Shown: piece by piece, positions 41,798-50,873 of the stretch
Layout of the letters: each line of letters opens with the position of its first letter
Numbering within the stretch: position 1 is the stretch's first letter
Notes under the pieces: model-generated
What the model saw: only the letters and a program-made list of their open reading frames with translations
Told to the model about the DNA's origin: nothing
Databases searched by the model: none
Program-made: the position numbers and the translations under genes
Source of the DNA: Alicyclobacillus sp. ALC3
Lineage (GTDB): Bacteria; Bacillota; Bacilli; Alicyclobacillales; Alicyclobacillaceae
Assembly (NCBI RefSeq): GCF_028751195.1
Contig: NZ_CP066784.1
Coordinates: forward strand, 3,782,001 to 3,846,000
DNA: 64,000 nt
Direction: 5' to 3'

Positions 41798-42342
41798 TGC
41801 AAGGACTCTTCGGCGGCTACGACGAAGGGAACTGTGCAAGGTTCCTTGCCAGAGTACGGTCGCTCGTAATCTTAGCCGACGCGCGAGGCCGGCGGCGGAT
41901 ACAGGCTATTATCGATGCGGCAACCGAGCAGGGGCTTCCGATCACGGAATTCGACTTTTGTCGCGACACCGCGCTAGCAGATGTTGACCGCGCAGGTTCG
42001 TTTTTACGAGACCAACCCATCGGTACGCGGGTGGTCATGGCGGTTGATGAGGCCGTGATGAAGGTGTTAGAGCCAGTACTGCAGCACATCGGACTGACGA
42101 GTGAGGAAGTTTGGGTTGACGCCGAGGGGCCAGAGACCGCCCCGGTCTTTTGCGTAGCCTGCTACTTTCAGAATCCCCCCACTGGCCAAACTTACATCCT
42201 TTGCACACAGTGTTCACGCATCTTGGAAGTGTCGGACCACTACTCCCCACGACTGCATGCGGTAATGGGGTATGTGTCGCTGCCGGAACAGCGGGGCAAA
42301 GCGGCAAGTCGATGCGTTTCAAGGCAAGCCGATGACCAGTAG
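41794..42342 (+). CDS. DmmA-like small subunit of an N-demethylase
   Basis: A 182-residue protein. The N-terminal two thirds look like an alpha/beta nucleotide-binding-type fold (SLVILADARGRRRIQAIIDAA). The C-terminal end has two CxxC pairs, CVACYF and CTQCSRILEVSDHYSPRLHAVMGY, which probably bind a metal such as zinc. The HYSPRL-x-A-x-MGY ending is what I recognise from the DmmA-like subunit of dimethylamine monooxygenase. It overlaps the catalytic-subunit gene (ATGA), which fits an obligate partner. The ribosome binding site is weak, as expected for coupled translation. Confidence 0.72.
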   Translation: MMQGLFGGYDEGNCARFLARVRSLVILADARGRRRIQAIIDAATEQGLPITEFDFCRDTALADVDRAGSFLRDQPIGTRVVMAVDEAVMKVLEPVLQHIGLTSEEVWVDAEGPETAPVFCVACYFQNPPTGQTYILCTQCSRILEVSDHYSPRLHAVMGYVSLPEQRGKAASRCVSRQADDQ

Positions 42343-42356
42343 ACGTCACGAGAGGT

Positions 42357-43328
42357 GTGTCGAGGTTGCAGACGCAAAATCGATTGTCAGCGATTGTGGC
42401 TCGTATTGACGATATAACGGATTTGGTGAAACGCTACACACTTGTACGAAGTGATGGAGGTCCGCTGCCGCCATTTTGTCCAGGCGCGTACACGGAGACG
42501 TTTTTGCCTGTCGACGACCACTGGATTCGACGTTTCTACTCGATTTGCAGTTCGGCGGAGGAGCGGTACTTCTACCAAATCGCCGTACGCCGCAGTGAGC
42601 GATCCCGCGGCGGTTCGGTGTTTTGGCATGACGGCGTGAAGGTTGGCCAATCACTTGACATCTCTCTCCCGGTCAATCACTTTGCTTTGAGTAAGCGGGC
42701 CCGTCATCACGTGTTTGTCGCAGGTGGAATCGGCGTCACGCCGTTTTTATCAATGATGACGGCGCTCGAAGAGTCCGGGAGTGCCTCCTTTGAGCTGCAC
42801 TTTGCAGCGAAATCTGAGACTAACTGTCCGTTCTACGAATGGCTGTTAGAGCGCTTCGAGCCGCACGTCGCGTTCTATTTTTCCGAACAGGGTGAACGCC
42901 TCACACCCGAACTGCTGGGTCGTCAGAAACTAGGAACGCACGTCTACCTGTGTGGTCCAACTCAGCTCATGTCCGAGTTTCGCAGTGCTGCAAGTGCGTT
43001 TGGTTACCCCCAGCAAAGTATCCATATGGAGGTGTTTGTGCATTCTGGACAGGAAGACAATCGGCCTTTTCGCGTTCACCTGGCCAGGCAAGGACTGCAA
43101 GTTGAGGTGGGTCAGGAGCAGACTTTACTAGACGCGCTGCGAGCCGCTCATGTCGAGGTGGCTTCTTCGTGCGAGGTCGGTGGTTGTGGAACTTGTCTTG
43201 TCCAGGTCTTAGACGGAGAAGTAGAGCATCGAGATTTTTACCTAAGCGAAGAGGCACAACAGTGCGGGCGGCAGATGCTGTGCTGTGTGTCCCGGGCCAA
43301 AGGTGACACATTACTGCTCAACCTGTAA
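42357..43328 (+). CDS. Ferredoxin-NAD(P)H reductase subunit, phthalate-dioxygenase-reductase type
   Basis: A 323-residue electron-transfer protein with three domains. An FMN/FAD-binding barrel includes RRFYSICSSAEE (the R-x-Y-S flavin motif), an NAD-binding domain includes FVAGGIGVTPFLSMM and YLCGPTQLM, and a C-terminal plant-type 2Fe-2S domain has CEVGGCGTC and a fourth cysteine in LCCVSRA. It moves electrons from NAD(P)H to the oxygenase. It follows the small subunit by 14 bases, so the three genes form a complete monooxygenase. The start is uncertain between GTG 42357 and TTG 42366. Confidence 0.88.
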   Translation: MSRLQTQNRLSAIVARIDDITDLVKRYTLVRSDGGPLPPFCPGAYTETFLPVDDHWIRRFYSICSSAEERYFYQIAVRRSERSRGGSVFWHDGVKVGQSLDISLPVNHFALSKRARHHVFVAGGIGVTPFLSMMTALEESGSASFELHFAAKSETNCPFYEWLLERFEPHVAFYFSEQGERLTPELLGRQKLGTHVYLCGPTQLMSEFRSAASAFGYPQQSIHMEVFVHSGQEDNRPFRVHLARQGLQVEVGQEQTLLDALRAAHVEVASSCEVGGCGTCLVQVLDGEVEHRDFYLSEEAQQCGRQMLCCVSRAKGDTLLLNL

Positions 43329-43330
43329 AG

Positions 43331-43356
43331 GGGCCCGGTGCAATCGAACCAGGCCC
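43331..43356. terminator. Hairpin between convergent genes
   Basis: GGGCCCGGT (43331-43339) pairs with ACCAGGCCC (43348-43356) with one mismatch. It lies exactly between the convergent reductase and MurF-like genes and probably ends both transcripts, though no T-run follows. Confidence 0.55.
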
Positions 43357-43368
43357 GCCATCACAGTG

Positions 43369-44523
43369 TTACCGCTTCTTTTTGACGGATTGCTTGACGT
43401 TTGCCTGCTGTTTCCTGTTGGTGGCTGATAACCGACGGCGCAGCAGGTCTGCAGTGTCCATCAGGCGCAACCCGTGAGATGCTTTGACGAGCACTGTGGT
43501 ATTTGATTGTAAGTCGCTCAACAGCCTGCGATTCAGCGCGGCTTTATCAACGAAGTGCAGGACTTGAACTTTTGGGTATCCAGCCTTCACGGCAGCAGTC
43601 CCAATCGTCTTGGCGAGAGTGCCAAACGTGTACAGCTTCGAGATGTTTCGCTTTGCCACGTGACGACCGACTGCACTGTGTCCTGCCACGCTGTATTTGC
43701 CGAGTGCTTGCATACTGCCTAAGACAGCATACTTTTTGCCGTTGCCGACTTGCATCAGCGTGTCCAGCGCCGCTGTGGCCGCATCCGGATTGGAACTAAA
43801 ACTGTCGTCGATAAGGAAGATGTTGTTCCTAAGTCGGTATATGCTAGTGCGTCGGTACATCCGCCGGAACCTCGACAGACCGATGCGCATCTGCTGTGGG
43901 TCAAAACCAAGTGCATCTGTGAGTGCGATGGCACACAGCGCGTTGTAGACGTGGTGCCGCCCCAGTATCGGGATCCGAAAGTGGTGCAGTTTGCCCCTGA
44001 GTTTGACATCAAACGTCATCCCCCCGGACGAGTAATGAACATTTTCAGCTCGATAATCTGCTTTGTTGTCAATGCCCACGGTCAGTCTTTTGCCACGAAA
44101 CCTGCCTGTTTCGATCAAACGTGTATTTGCGTTGTCGTTGTTCAGGACGACGGTACCAGTGGGTTTCATCCAGCGAATGAGTTCTGACTTAGCGCGCGCA
44201 AGTTTGCGCACGTCACCGCCGAACGCACCAATATGTGCAGACCCAATGTTCGTGATGATTGCGTAGTTCGGTTCGATAATCTGGCAGTGCCTCTTGATAT
44301 GTCCAGCACCTGACATACCGTATTCCAGTACGAGTGCTCGGTGTTCAGGACGTACCTTCTGTCTGGTTTGCTGTGTATGGTTAATGAAATTGAGATTGTC
44401 TACTGACTTTAAGATTCGCCATCGCGTGGAGAGAATGGAGGCGACCATCTCTTTGGTGGTTGATTTCCCTGCACTTCCTGTAATGGCGATAACAGGTTTG
44501 TTCAGTCTCAGTGGATTTGCCAT
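43369..44523 (-). CDS. Short MurF-like Mur ligase
   Basis: A 384-residue protein that begins directly with the ATP-binding domain: VIAITGSAGKSTTK (P-loop at about 14-21), then NFINHTQQT, LEYGMSGAGHI, ITNIGSAHIGAFG, the carbamylated-lysine region KSELI, and the C-terminal domain with DDSFSSNPDAATAAL. MurF joins D-Ala-D-Ala to the muramyl tripeptide, but the usual about 80-residue UDP-sugar-binding N-terminal domain is missing, so the substrate is likely different. ATG 44523 has GGGGAGGAGG upstream. It diverges from a CapA-like gene 177 bases away, and pairs of this kind suggest a shared peptide-ligation job. Basic C-terminal tail noted. Confidence 0.83.
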   Translation of the reverse strand: MANPLRLNKPVIAITGSAGKSTTKEMVASILSTRWRILKSVDNLNFINHTQQTRQKVRPEHRALVLEYGMSGAGHIKRHCQIIEPNYAIITNIGSAHIGAFGGDVRKLARAKSELIRWMKPTGTVVLNNDNANTRLIETGRFRGKRLTVGIDNKADYRAENVHYSSGGMTFDVKLRGKLHHFRIPILGRHHVYNALCAIALTDALGFDPQQMRIGLSRFRRMYRRTSIYRLRNNIFLIDDSFSSNPDAATAALDTLMQVGNGKKYAVLGSMQALGKYSVAGHSAVGRHVAKRNISKLYTFGTLAKTIGTAAVKAGYPKVQVLHFVDKAALNRRLLSDLQSNTTVLVKASHGLRLMDTADLLRRRLSATNRKQQANVKQSVKKKR

Positions 44524-44699
44524 ACTGTGCCTCCTCCCCTGCCTGCTAGGCTTTCTCTGCTCGATGATATGTCGATTTCCGAAGCACTGTATGGGCGGTT
44601 CTCTATAACACCGTGTCCGTTTTTGAATAGGTTGGAACGAGTGTAGAGTGCCAAGCACTGTCCGTGGGCGACACTAACCGTCAGCAAGGAGGTCCGGAG
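44524..44699. promoter_or_regulatory. Divergent promoter region of the MurF-like and CapA-like genes
   Basis: A 176-base gap between two divergent starts must contain both promoters. Ribosome binding sites are strong on each side (GGGGAGGAGG on minus, AAGGAGGT on plus). I could not assign promoter hexamers with confidence. Confidence 0.45.
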
Positions 44700-45755
44700 A
44701 TGACGACGATTCAAATTGCAGCTGTCGGCGACCTGCTGATGTGGAGACGTCAAATTGCATCAGCGAAGAGACCAGGGAACGCATATTCGTTTGACAGTAT
44801 GTTTCACGCAGTGGCACCGCACCTACGCAGTGCAGATTTGACCATTGGCAATTTGGAGACCACGCTCTCAGGCAGAGAAGAAACATATCAACGCCAGAAT
44901 CCGAAGACAGGATGGCCGATGTTCAACTGTCCGGATGAACTCGCTGGAGCGCTCAAGCGAGCCGGCGTCGATGTGTTGACCACAGCAAACAATCACTGCT
45001 TGGACCGGGGATTAATGGGGTTGCGTCGTACCCTCCGTGTGTTAGACAAGCATGGGATACAACATACGGGTACCTATGCCACGAAGGCCGATGCGACACG
45101 CCTTTTGGTTCGCACAGTGAAGGGAATTCGCGTCGGGATTTTGTCGTACACCTACGGGACCAACGGCTTTACGCTGCCTGTGGGGGTTGGCTGGTCAGTC
45201 AATCGGCTCAACCTGCAGAAAATGCGCTTGGACCTGAAGCGCATGCGCAGCCAAGCAGACGTCGTCGTCGTTGCGGTACACTTCGGGCAAGAATTTCACC
45301 GCTATCCCAATGAACGGCAAAAGACAGTGGTCAACTCGCTGTTTCGAAACGGCGCTGACATTGTGCTCGGAGCGCACCCGCACGTCCTACAACCGATGGT
45401 GAAGACGACCGTGCGCGAAGCGGGGGGCCGAAGCGCGGACAAGTTTGTTATTTACTCGATGGGGAACTTCATTTCGGACCGGATGATGGGAGGGATTCAC
45501 TCAGACAGCGGCGTCATTGTGAAAGTCACCGTTGAGAAAGACATGCAAGGGGCCATTCACCTGCGTCGCGTTCAAGCTGTCCCTACTTGGGTGCATCGGT
45601 ATGCAACCAAGTCGGGCACGAGGTTTCGCGTGTTACCTGTGCGCAGGTTCTTAACCGCTCCAGATAAAACTTTGGGTCAGGCAGACATTGCGACCTTGCG
45701 CCGCGTGTACCGGCTAACGACCGGTCACCTGCTCGGGCAGGGACAGCGAAAATGA
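44700..45755 (+). CDS. CapA family metallophosphatase-like protein
   Basis: A 351-residue protein of the CapA/PgsA family with a calcineurin-like fold. Metal-binding motifs in order are AVGDLLMWR, IGNLETTLS, TTANNHCLDRG, VAVHFGQEFHRYP, GAHPHVLQPM and IYSMGNFISD. Classical CapA helps poly-gamma-glutamate synthesis and has an N-terminal membrane helix; this one has none, so it may be cytoplasmic. ATG 44700 follows AAGGAGGT. Its divergent neighbour is a MurF-like ligase, which hints at an amide-forming or amide-removing pathway for a cell-wall or capsular peptide. The substrate is unknown. Confidence 0.85.
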   Translation: MTTIQIAAVGDLLMWRRQIASAKRPGNAYSFDSMFHAVAPHLRSADLTIGNLETTLSGREETYQRQNPKTGWPMFNCPDELAGALKRAGVDVLTTANNHCLDRGLMGLRRTLRVLDKHGIQHTGTYATKADATRLLVRTVKGIRVGILSYTYGTNGFTLPVGVGWSVNRLNLQKMRLDLKRMRSQADVVVVAVHFGQEFHRYPNERQKTVVNSLFRNGADIVLGAHPHVLQPMVKTTVREAGGRSADKFVIYSMGNFISDRMMGGIHSDSGVIVKVTVEKDMQGAIHLRRVQAVPTWVHRYATKSGTRFRVLPVRRFLTAPDKTLGQADIATLRRVYRLTTGHLLGQGQRK

Positions 45756-45778
45756 GTTGTATGGTTTGGACCAAATCA

Positions 45779-45801
45779 CGCCCCGCCGAGGTTGCGGGGC
45801 G
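45779..45801. terminator. Bidirectional terminator hairpin
   Basis: CGCCCCGC (45779-45786) pairs perfectly with GCGGGGCG (45794-45801). CATTTAATG follows on the plus side and TGATTTGG on the minus side. It sits between the convergent CapA-like and malate synthase genes. Confidence 0.75.
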
Positions 45802-45840
45802 CATTTAATGGGTAAACAGGTTTCTGTGCAAGCGGCCTTA

Positions 45841-47442
45841 TTACAGATACGCGTAGCCGGGGACGGTGAGGAAGTCCTCGAACTCGTCGCGGACCGACAG
45901 TTCGTCAAACAACTGTGCAGCTTGCTCGAATTTTCCTTGCGCATAGGTGTTTGCGCCGACCGCGGCGCGGATTTTCTCTAGTTCCTCCTGGACCACTGTC
46001 CGGAACAGTTCCACAGTTACTTTGCGACCGTCGTCGAGGACGCCTTTCGGTTGGTGGATCCACTGCCAAACCTGCGCTCTGGAGATCTCAGCTGTCGCCG
46101 CGTCTTCCATCAGGTTAAAAATCGGTACGGCGCCGGAACCGTTAAGCCACGCGGCAATGTATTGTATGCCGACACTCACGTTTGTTCGCAAACCGCTCTC
46201 CGTGACGGTGCCGGTCGGCACAGCCACAAGTTCGGCAGCTGTGACGTGGACGTCTTCACGCTTGCGGCTGAGTTGGTTTGGCGTTGGCATCAGTCGGTCG
46301 AATACGTCTTTCGCGACCGGGACGAGTCCAGGATGAGCTACCCACGTGCCATCGTGGCCATCGCCTGCTTCGCGTTCCTTGTCTGCCCGAACTTTGGCAA
46401 GCGCATCCTCGTTAGCGACTGGGTCGTTTTTAATCGGGATTTGAGCAGCCATCCCGCCAATGGCAAACGCCCCGCGCTTGTGACACGTTTGAATGGTAAA
46501 TAAGGTGTACGCGCGCATGAAGGGCACAGTCATGTTCACTTGTGCGCGGTCAGGCAAGATCATTTCAGGTTGATGGCGGAACTTCTTGATGTAACTGAAA
46601 ATGTAGTCCCAGCGGCCACAGTTAAGTCCGGCAGCGTGATCGCGAAGTTCGTAGAGGATTTCATCCATTTCGAATGTCGCCAGAATGGTCTCGACAAGTG
46701 AGGTCGCCTTGATGGTCCCGTTTGGAATGTCGAGTTGCTGTTGTGCCTCGACAAAGACGTCGTTCCAGAGACGGGCTTCCAGATGGCTCTCCATCTTCGG
46801 CAGGTAGAAGTACGGTCCTGAGCCGTGAACGATGAGCTCTTTGGCGTTGTGGAAGAAGTAGAGGCCGAAGTCGAACAGTCCGCCAGAGACTGGTTCCCCG
46901 TCGACAAGCATGTGCTTTTCTACGAGGTGCCAACCGCGTGGCCGCACGATGAGTGTTGCGATATTTGGGTTCAGACGGTAAGCCTTACCCTCCGGGCTAG
47001 TGTAGTCGATCTCCCGCCGGATGGCGTCGCGCAGATTACTCTGTCCCTGCACACTGTTCTGCCACGTGGGCGAGTTGGCGTCTTCGAAGTCCGCCATAAA
47101 GCACTTGGCGCCTGAGTTAAGTGCGTTGATGACCATTTTTCGGTCGCTGCTTGGCCCAGTAATCTCGACGCGTCGGTCTTGCAAGTCTGCAGGAATCGGC
47201 CCGACGGTCCAATCACCACTGCGGATTGAGGCGGTCTCCGGGAGGAAATCCGGGAGTTTCCCTGAGCGAATCTCCAGCTCGCGTTCTTGACGTTTTTGCA
47301 GCAGTGCTCTTCGACGCGGGCCAAATTTTCGCTCGAGGTTTGCCACGAAGTCCAAGGCTTCTGGCGTGAGAATACTCGCAAATTCTGGTCGGTAGTCACC
47401 CGTAACAGTAATACCCGGTGGACAGGTGTACGCTTCGGACAC
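45841..47442 (-). CDS. aceB: Malate synthase A
   Basis: A 533-residue cytoplasmic enzyme that condenses glyoxylate with acetyl-CoA to malate. Family blocks include [26 protein letters not shown] with the active-site arginine, [52 protein letters not shown] and [14 protein letters not shown]. Length is normal for the A isoform. GTG 47442 follows AAGGAGG nine bases upstream; a 31-residue in-frame extension exists but reads as unconserved. About 115 bases upstream lies the 25-bp motif shared with the glycolate oxidase genes. No isocitrate lyase is in the window, so glyoxylate from glycolate is the likely feed. Confidence 0.95.
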   Translation of the reverse strand: MSEAYTCPPGITVTGDYRPEFASILTPEALDFVANLERKFGPRRRALLQKRQERELEIRSGKLPDFLPETASIRSGDWTVGPIPADLQDRRVEITGPSSDRKMVINALNSGAKCFMADFEDANSPTWQNSVQGQSNLRDAIRREIDYTSPEGKAYRLNPNIATLIVRPRGWHLVEKHMLVDGEPVSGGLFDFGLYFFHNAKELIVHGSGPYFYLPKMESHLEARLWNDVFVEAQQQLDIPNGTIKATSLVETILATFEMDEILYELRDHAAGLNCGRWDYIFSYIKKFRHQPEMILPDRAQVNMTVPFMRAYTLFTIQTCHKRGAFAIGGMAAQIPIKNDPVANEDALAKVRADKEREAGDGHDGTWVAHPGLVPVAKDVFDRLMPTPNQLSRKREDVHVTAAELVAVPTGTVTESGLRTNVSVGIQYIAAWLNGSGAVPIFNLMEDAATAEISRAQVWQWIHQPKGVLDDGRKVTVELFRTVVQEELEKIRAAVGANTYAQGKFEQAAQLFDELSVRDEFEDFLTVPGYAYL

Positions 47443-47555
47443 GACGCTCCGCCTCCTTCTCTCCCATTCCCTGCACGAGTCCATTGTCGCGTATTGAAAA
47501 TATTCGCACTCGTCGAAGGGGCTTTTGCCCATCATAGCACCTCGTTGTGTAAAAT

Positions 47556-47580
47556 GGAATGATATTCTGCATTATAGAAC
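47556..47580 (-). promoter_or_regulatory. Putative operator/promoter of malate synthase (25-bp shared motif)
   Basis: A 25-bp element containing TTCTGCATTATAGAA (47565-47579), a near-palindrome with three-base spacer, preceded by GGAATGATATTCT. The same 25-bp pattern occurs at 49483-49507. On the coding strand of aceB the element contains TATAAT, a perfect -10 hexamer, so a bound regulator would block the promoter. The likely regulator is the IclR protein encoded at 53732, by inference. Confidence 0.65.
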
Positions 47581-47607
47581 AAGGACCGATGAGGACGGAA
47601 AATCAGT

Positions 47608-47636
47608 AGAGGCCGCAGAGTCTCCTCTGGGCCTCT
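47608..47636 (-). terminator. Long hairpin after the permease gene
   Basis: AGAGGC (47608-47613) and CAGAG (47616-47620) pair with CTCTG (47625-47629) and GCCTCT (47631-47636), leaving a four-base loop and a short internal bulge. On the minus strand it lies just behind the LctP-family gene. ACTGATTTTCC follows, a modest T-run. Confidence 0.6.
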
Positions 47637-47662
47637 CGGGTCTAACGAAAACAGAACAGGAA

Positions 47663-49309
47663 TCAGCCCTTTGGCACCATGCCGCTCAGTCCGTGCGCTT
47701 GCAGCATGACAAGCAGTCCCAGAATGCAAGTGAGGATGATGCTGTGGACGAATGTCCTGCGAATGACTAAGCCTTCCTTGCCACGCAATTCCCCGGTTGA
47801 TACGCCAGTCGAGACGTTTTGGGGAGATATCATCTTGCTCATGACAGCACCTGATGAGTTGGTCGCCGCCATCAGGTACGGACTCAGGTGGAGTCGGTTG
47901 GCCGCAACTACTTGAAGATTGCCAAACAGCGCGTTTGAAGAGGTGTCGGACCCGGACAGGAAACAGGCGATCCAGCCGAGAAATCCGGAGAAGAAAGGAA
48001 ACGCAGCACCGAGAGCAGCGACGCCGATTCCGAGCGTGTATGCCATCCCGGAGTAGTTGTATAGGTACGCAAGACCGACGATGCACATGACAGTAAAGAT
48101 GGGGAGGTAGAGTTGTCTCCAACTGTCGCCGGCGGCAGCCCAGAAATCCGTCCAGCGGGCGCGAAGCATGAACGCACTGATGATCACGGCGACCAGAATC
48201 GCTGTTCCGGTGCCAAGTGGCTGGAAGCTCCAGACTGCCCCGTAGAGCTTGTGGTACAGCGTCAAGTAGACAAGATTGTCGAGCCCCGGCCAATGAACGT
48301 CTTTTGCTCCCAGGTCAGCGACCTTCGCGAAAGTCCATATGATGACGACGATGGTGACCGTCAACCAGGGGACCCAGCCGCGCCAGCTTACACCCGGCTC
48401 TTGCCCAATACCTGGCTCGCGTGCCGCGGCCATTTCAACGGTGCCCGACGAGTGAACGTAAGACTGGTACGCAGCCGTGTTCTTTGGTCGCCAAACCCGC
48501 GTAAAGCCGACGAGACAAATCAGGGAAACAAGCGCCGCCAACACGTCGGGGAGGGCAGGACCGATGTAGTTTGAGACGACGAACTGCGTCACGCTGTACG
48601 ACAGTCCGCCGACCAGTGCCGCCGGCCATGCGCCTTTGAGGGCCTTCCAACCACCCATCACGATAAGAACGTAAAACGGGAGAAGCAAAGCAAAAAACGG
48701 AAGCTGGCGGCCAACCATGGCGGACAAAGCTGCCGGGTGCAGGTTCGTGACGGACCCAAGCGTGACAATCGGGACACCGAGCGCCCCATAGGCGACAGGG
48801 GCCGTGTCGAAGATGAGACAGTAGACCACCGCATCAAGCACCGGAAATCCGAGCCCCACCAACAAGGCGGACGCGATCGCTACAGGCGTTCCGAAGCCGG
48901 CAATGCCTTCCATGAGAGCACCGAAGCTGAAAGCGATGATCAGCACCTGGATGCGCCGGTCAGTCGTCGCATACCGATACATCCAGCGCTTAAACTGCTC
49001 GAAGGCGCCGGTTCTCTGGCTGAGGTTGTATAGCCACATGGCGGCAAACACGATCCACATGACTGGCCAGAGGGCGAACACTGCCCCTTCACCGATTGAG
49101 GACAGCGCCATCTGGCCAGGAATTTTCCAGAATACCAGTGCAATGATACAGCCAACGACCAAGCCGGACAGCGCAGAGATCCAGGCGGGGGCGCGAACGA
49201 CACCGAGCAGGACAAGTACGACAGCGATAGGAATCAAACCCATGAGAAAAGAGACCAGTGTGGACCCGCCTACGGGCGTCAACAATTGGTGAAAAACGGA
49301 CTGCGGCAT
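47663..49309 (-). CDS. LctP-family lactate/glycolate permease
   Basis: A 548-residue transporter with about thirteen helices. Family blocks are GVVRAPAWISALSGLVVGCIIAL, AVFALWPVMWIVFAAMWLYNLSQRTGAFEQFKRWM, GALMEGIAGFGTPVAIASALLVGLGFP, FPFFSGFLGWIACFLSGSDTSSNALFGNLQ and ATNSSGAVMSKMISPQNVS. LctP and GlcA are members and carry L-lactate, D-lactate or glycolate with protons. It stands divergent to glcEFD and next to malate synthase, so glycolate is the most likely substrate, with lactate second. ATG 49309 follows AAGGAGG. Confidence 0.92.
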   Translation of the reverse strand: MPQSVFHQLLTPVGGSTLVSFLMGLIPIAVVLVLLGVVRAPAWISALSGLVVGCIIALVFWKIPGQMALSSIGEGAVFALWPVMWIVFAAMWLYNLSQRTGAFEQFKRWMYRYATTDRRIQVLIIAFSFGALMEGIAGFGTPVAIASALLVGLGFPVLDAVVYCLIFDTAPVAYGALGVPIVTLGSVTNLHPAALSAMVGRQLPFFALLLPFYVLIVMGGWKALKGAWPAALVGGLSYSVTQFVVSNYIGPALPDVLAALVSLICLVGFTRVWRPKNTAAYQSYVHSSGTVEMAAAREPGIGQEPGVSWRGWVPWLTVTIVVIIWTFAKVADLGAKDVHWPGLDNLVYLTLYHKLYGAVWSFQPLGTGTAILVAVIISAFMLRARWTDFWAAAGDSWRQLYLPIFTVMCIVGLAYLYNYSGMAYTLGIGVAALGAAFPFFSGFLGWIACFLSGSDTSSNALFGNLQVVAANRLHLSPYLMAATNSSGAVMSKMISPQNVSTGVSTGELRGKEGLVIRRTFVHSIILTCILGLLVMLQAHGLSGMVPKG

Positions 49310-49528
49310 TCCCAAATCCTCCTTACGTGTCAAGAGAGTGTAGAAAGGGATTTCTCACAAGCCGACGACACACCGAAAAAAAACCTCACCTCCCACAGAA
49401 AACTACCGGCATGGATATGAACTCTGTGATGGTGTGGTGCACACCGGTTGTATTTAGAAATGTAGCAATTTAACATAGAATTAGAATATTATTCTGTGAT
49501 ACAGAACAGCTTGCGCTGAGGCGGTCGG
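49310..49528. promoter_or_regulatory. Divergent control region of the permease and glcEFD
   Basis: This 219-base gap contains, at 49483-49507, the 25-bp motif shared with aceB, including the perfect palindrome TTCTGTGATACAGAA (49492-49506) and, overlapping its left part, the -10-like TATTAT. One site could control both divergent genes. AT-rich sequence at 49440-49500 fits promoters. Confidence 0.65.
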
Positions 49529-50872
49529 ATGGAGCAGCAACTGAGCGGGGGAGTGAAGCATACGGAAACTTTAGGTCGAGAAACTGCACAAACCATTCTT
49601 GCATCCCTTTCCGAAATTTGCAGTGCAGATGCAGTCCATGCTCTGGCGAACGGAGGCGAGTTGCTGCAAACCGGCGGTGACTACCCCGCTGTTTTGGTCG
49701 AACCGGTGGACGAGGCCCAGGCGGCCGCAGTCATGAAGAGAGCGAGTGAGGCTGGTTGGAAGGTAAAACCGCTTGGCGCTGGTACGCAGCTGACGGGCGA
49801 GGCGCTAGGGGAAAGAGTACACATTGTGCTGTCGATGGGCCGTATGAAGCAAGTGCTCGACTTTTCACCTTCAGACTTGGTCGTCACTGTCCAGCCAGGC
49901 GTCACCCTATCTGAACTCGAGGGTGTTTTGGCCGCTGAGCAAAAAATGCTTCCGCTAGACCCGTGGCTACCGTCAGCTTCGACAATCGGAGGCATTGCTT
50001 CGACTGCGGCAAGCGGGCCACGGCGAGCTTTGTACGGCGGCGTCCGCGATATGGCGATTGCACTGCGCGTTGTCTACCCGGACGGGACCGTGATCAGAAC
50101 GGGCAGCAAAGTGGTGAAGAATGTCGCTGGGTACGACATGACGAAGCTGTTCGTGGGTTCACGCGGGACACTTGGGCTGATTACGGAGTTGACGTTTAAA
50201 CTGCGACCGCTTCCGCTGCACAGGGAAACGGTTGTGCTCGTCGGAAGCGCGGAAGATATCCGTTTGATGCGAAGTAAACTCGTCGCCTCAGTACTCGTCC
50301 CGGCGAGAGTTCAGGCACTCTCCAGTTTCGAAGAGCCATCGGGAGTTTGGACGCTGGCGGTGGACTGCGACGAAAACGAACGGTCGGCGCAGTATCAGAC
50401 GGAGCAGCTCAAGGCGTGGGCGACGGAACACAGCATGTCGGTAGACGTACTGCGCGGTTCGGCGGCAAATGACTGGTGGGGGCTTGTGCGGGAGCAGACA
50501 CTCGGCGCAGACCTGGTCGTCCGTTTGGCAGCAACTCCGACAAATTGGTCTGACCTCGCTGCCAAAGCGGCCGAGGTTGCGACTCGTTACGGGGTGGACG
50601 TTCGTCAGTCTTGGGCGCTCACCCTCGGCACAGGGGAGGTTTTCGTGCGCAGGTTAGATCCGGAACTTGCGATTCAAGTCGTCACTGAGCTGCGCGACGC
50701 AGCCACGCGAGTGAACGGAACGGCCGTGATTCAGCACGCAGCAGCACAGGTTCGCCAACGGGTAGACCCGTTTGGGCCGGTCGGTCGGGCAGGCGTGCTG
50801 TTTGAACGCGTCAAGCATCAGATCGATCCGGGTCGCATCATGAGTCCCGCAACCTTTGCAGGGGGGATTTGA
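49529..50872 (+). CDS. glcE: Glycolate oxidase FAD-binding subunit GlcE-like
   Basis: A 447-residue flavoprotein. The PCMH-type FAD domain spans about residues 50-230: VKPLGAGTQLTGE, VVTVQPGVTLSELEGVL, STIGGIASTAASGPRRALYGGVRDMAIALRVVYPDGTVIRTGSKVVKNVAGYDMTKLFVGSRGTLGLITE. KNVAGYD-x-x-K/R-L is typical of GlcE. The C-terminal oxidase part is longer than in E. coli GlcE (about 350 residues). It forms the membrane-bound glycolate dehydrogenase with GlcF and GlcD, the next two genes. ATG 49529 has GAGGCGG upstream. The 25-bp operator-like motif lies about 25 bases before the start. Confidence 0.88.
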   Translation: MEQQLSGGVKHTETLGRETAQTILASLSEICSADAVHALANGGELLQTGGDYPAVLVEPVDEAQAAAVMKRASEAGWKVKPLGAGTQLTGEALGERVHIVLSMGRMKQVLDFSPSDLVVTVQPGVTLSELEGVLAAEQKMLPLDPWLPSASTIGGIASTAASGPRRALYGGVRDMAIALRVVYPDGTVIRTGSKVVKNVAGYDMTKLFVGSRGTLGLITELTFKLRPLPLHRETVVLVGSAEDIRLMRSKLVASVLVPARVQALSSFEEPSGVWTLAVDCDENERSAQYQTEQLKAWATEHSMSVDVLRGSAANDWWGLVREQTLGADLVVRLAATPTNWSDLAAKAAEVATRYGVDVRQSWALTLGTGEVFVRRLDPELAIQVVTELRDAATRVNGTAVIQHAAAQVRQRVDPFGPVGRAGVLFERVKHQIDPGRIMSPATFAGGI

Positions 50873-50873
50873 G

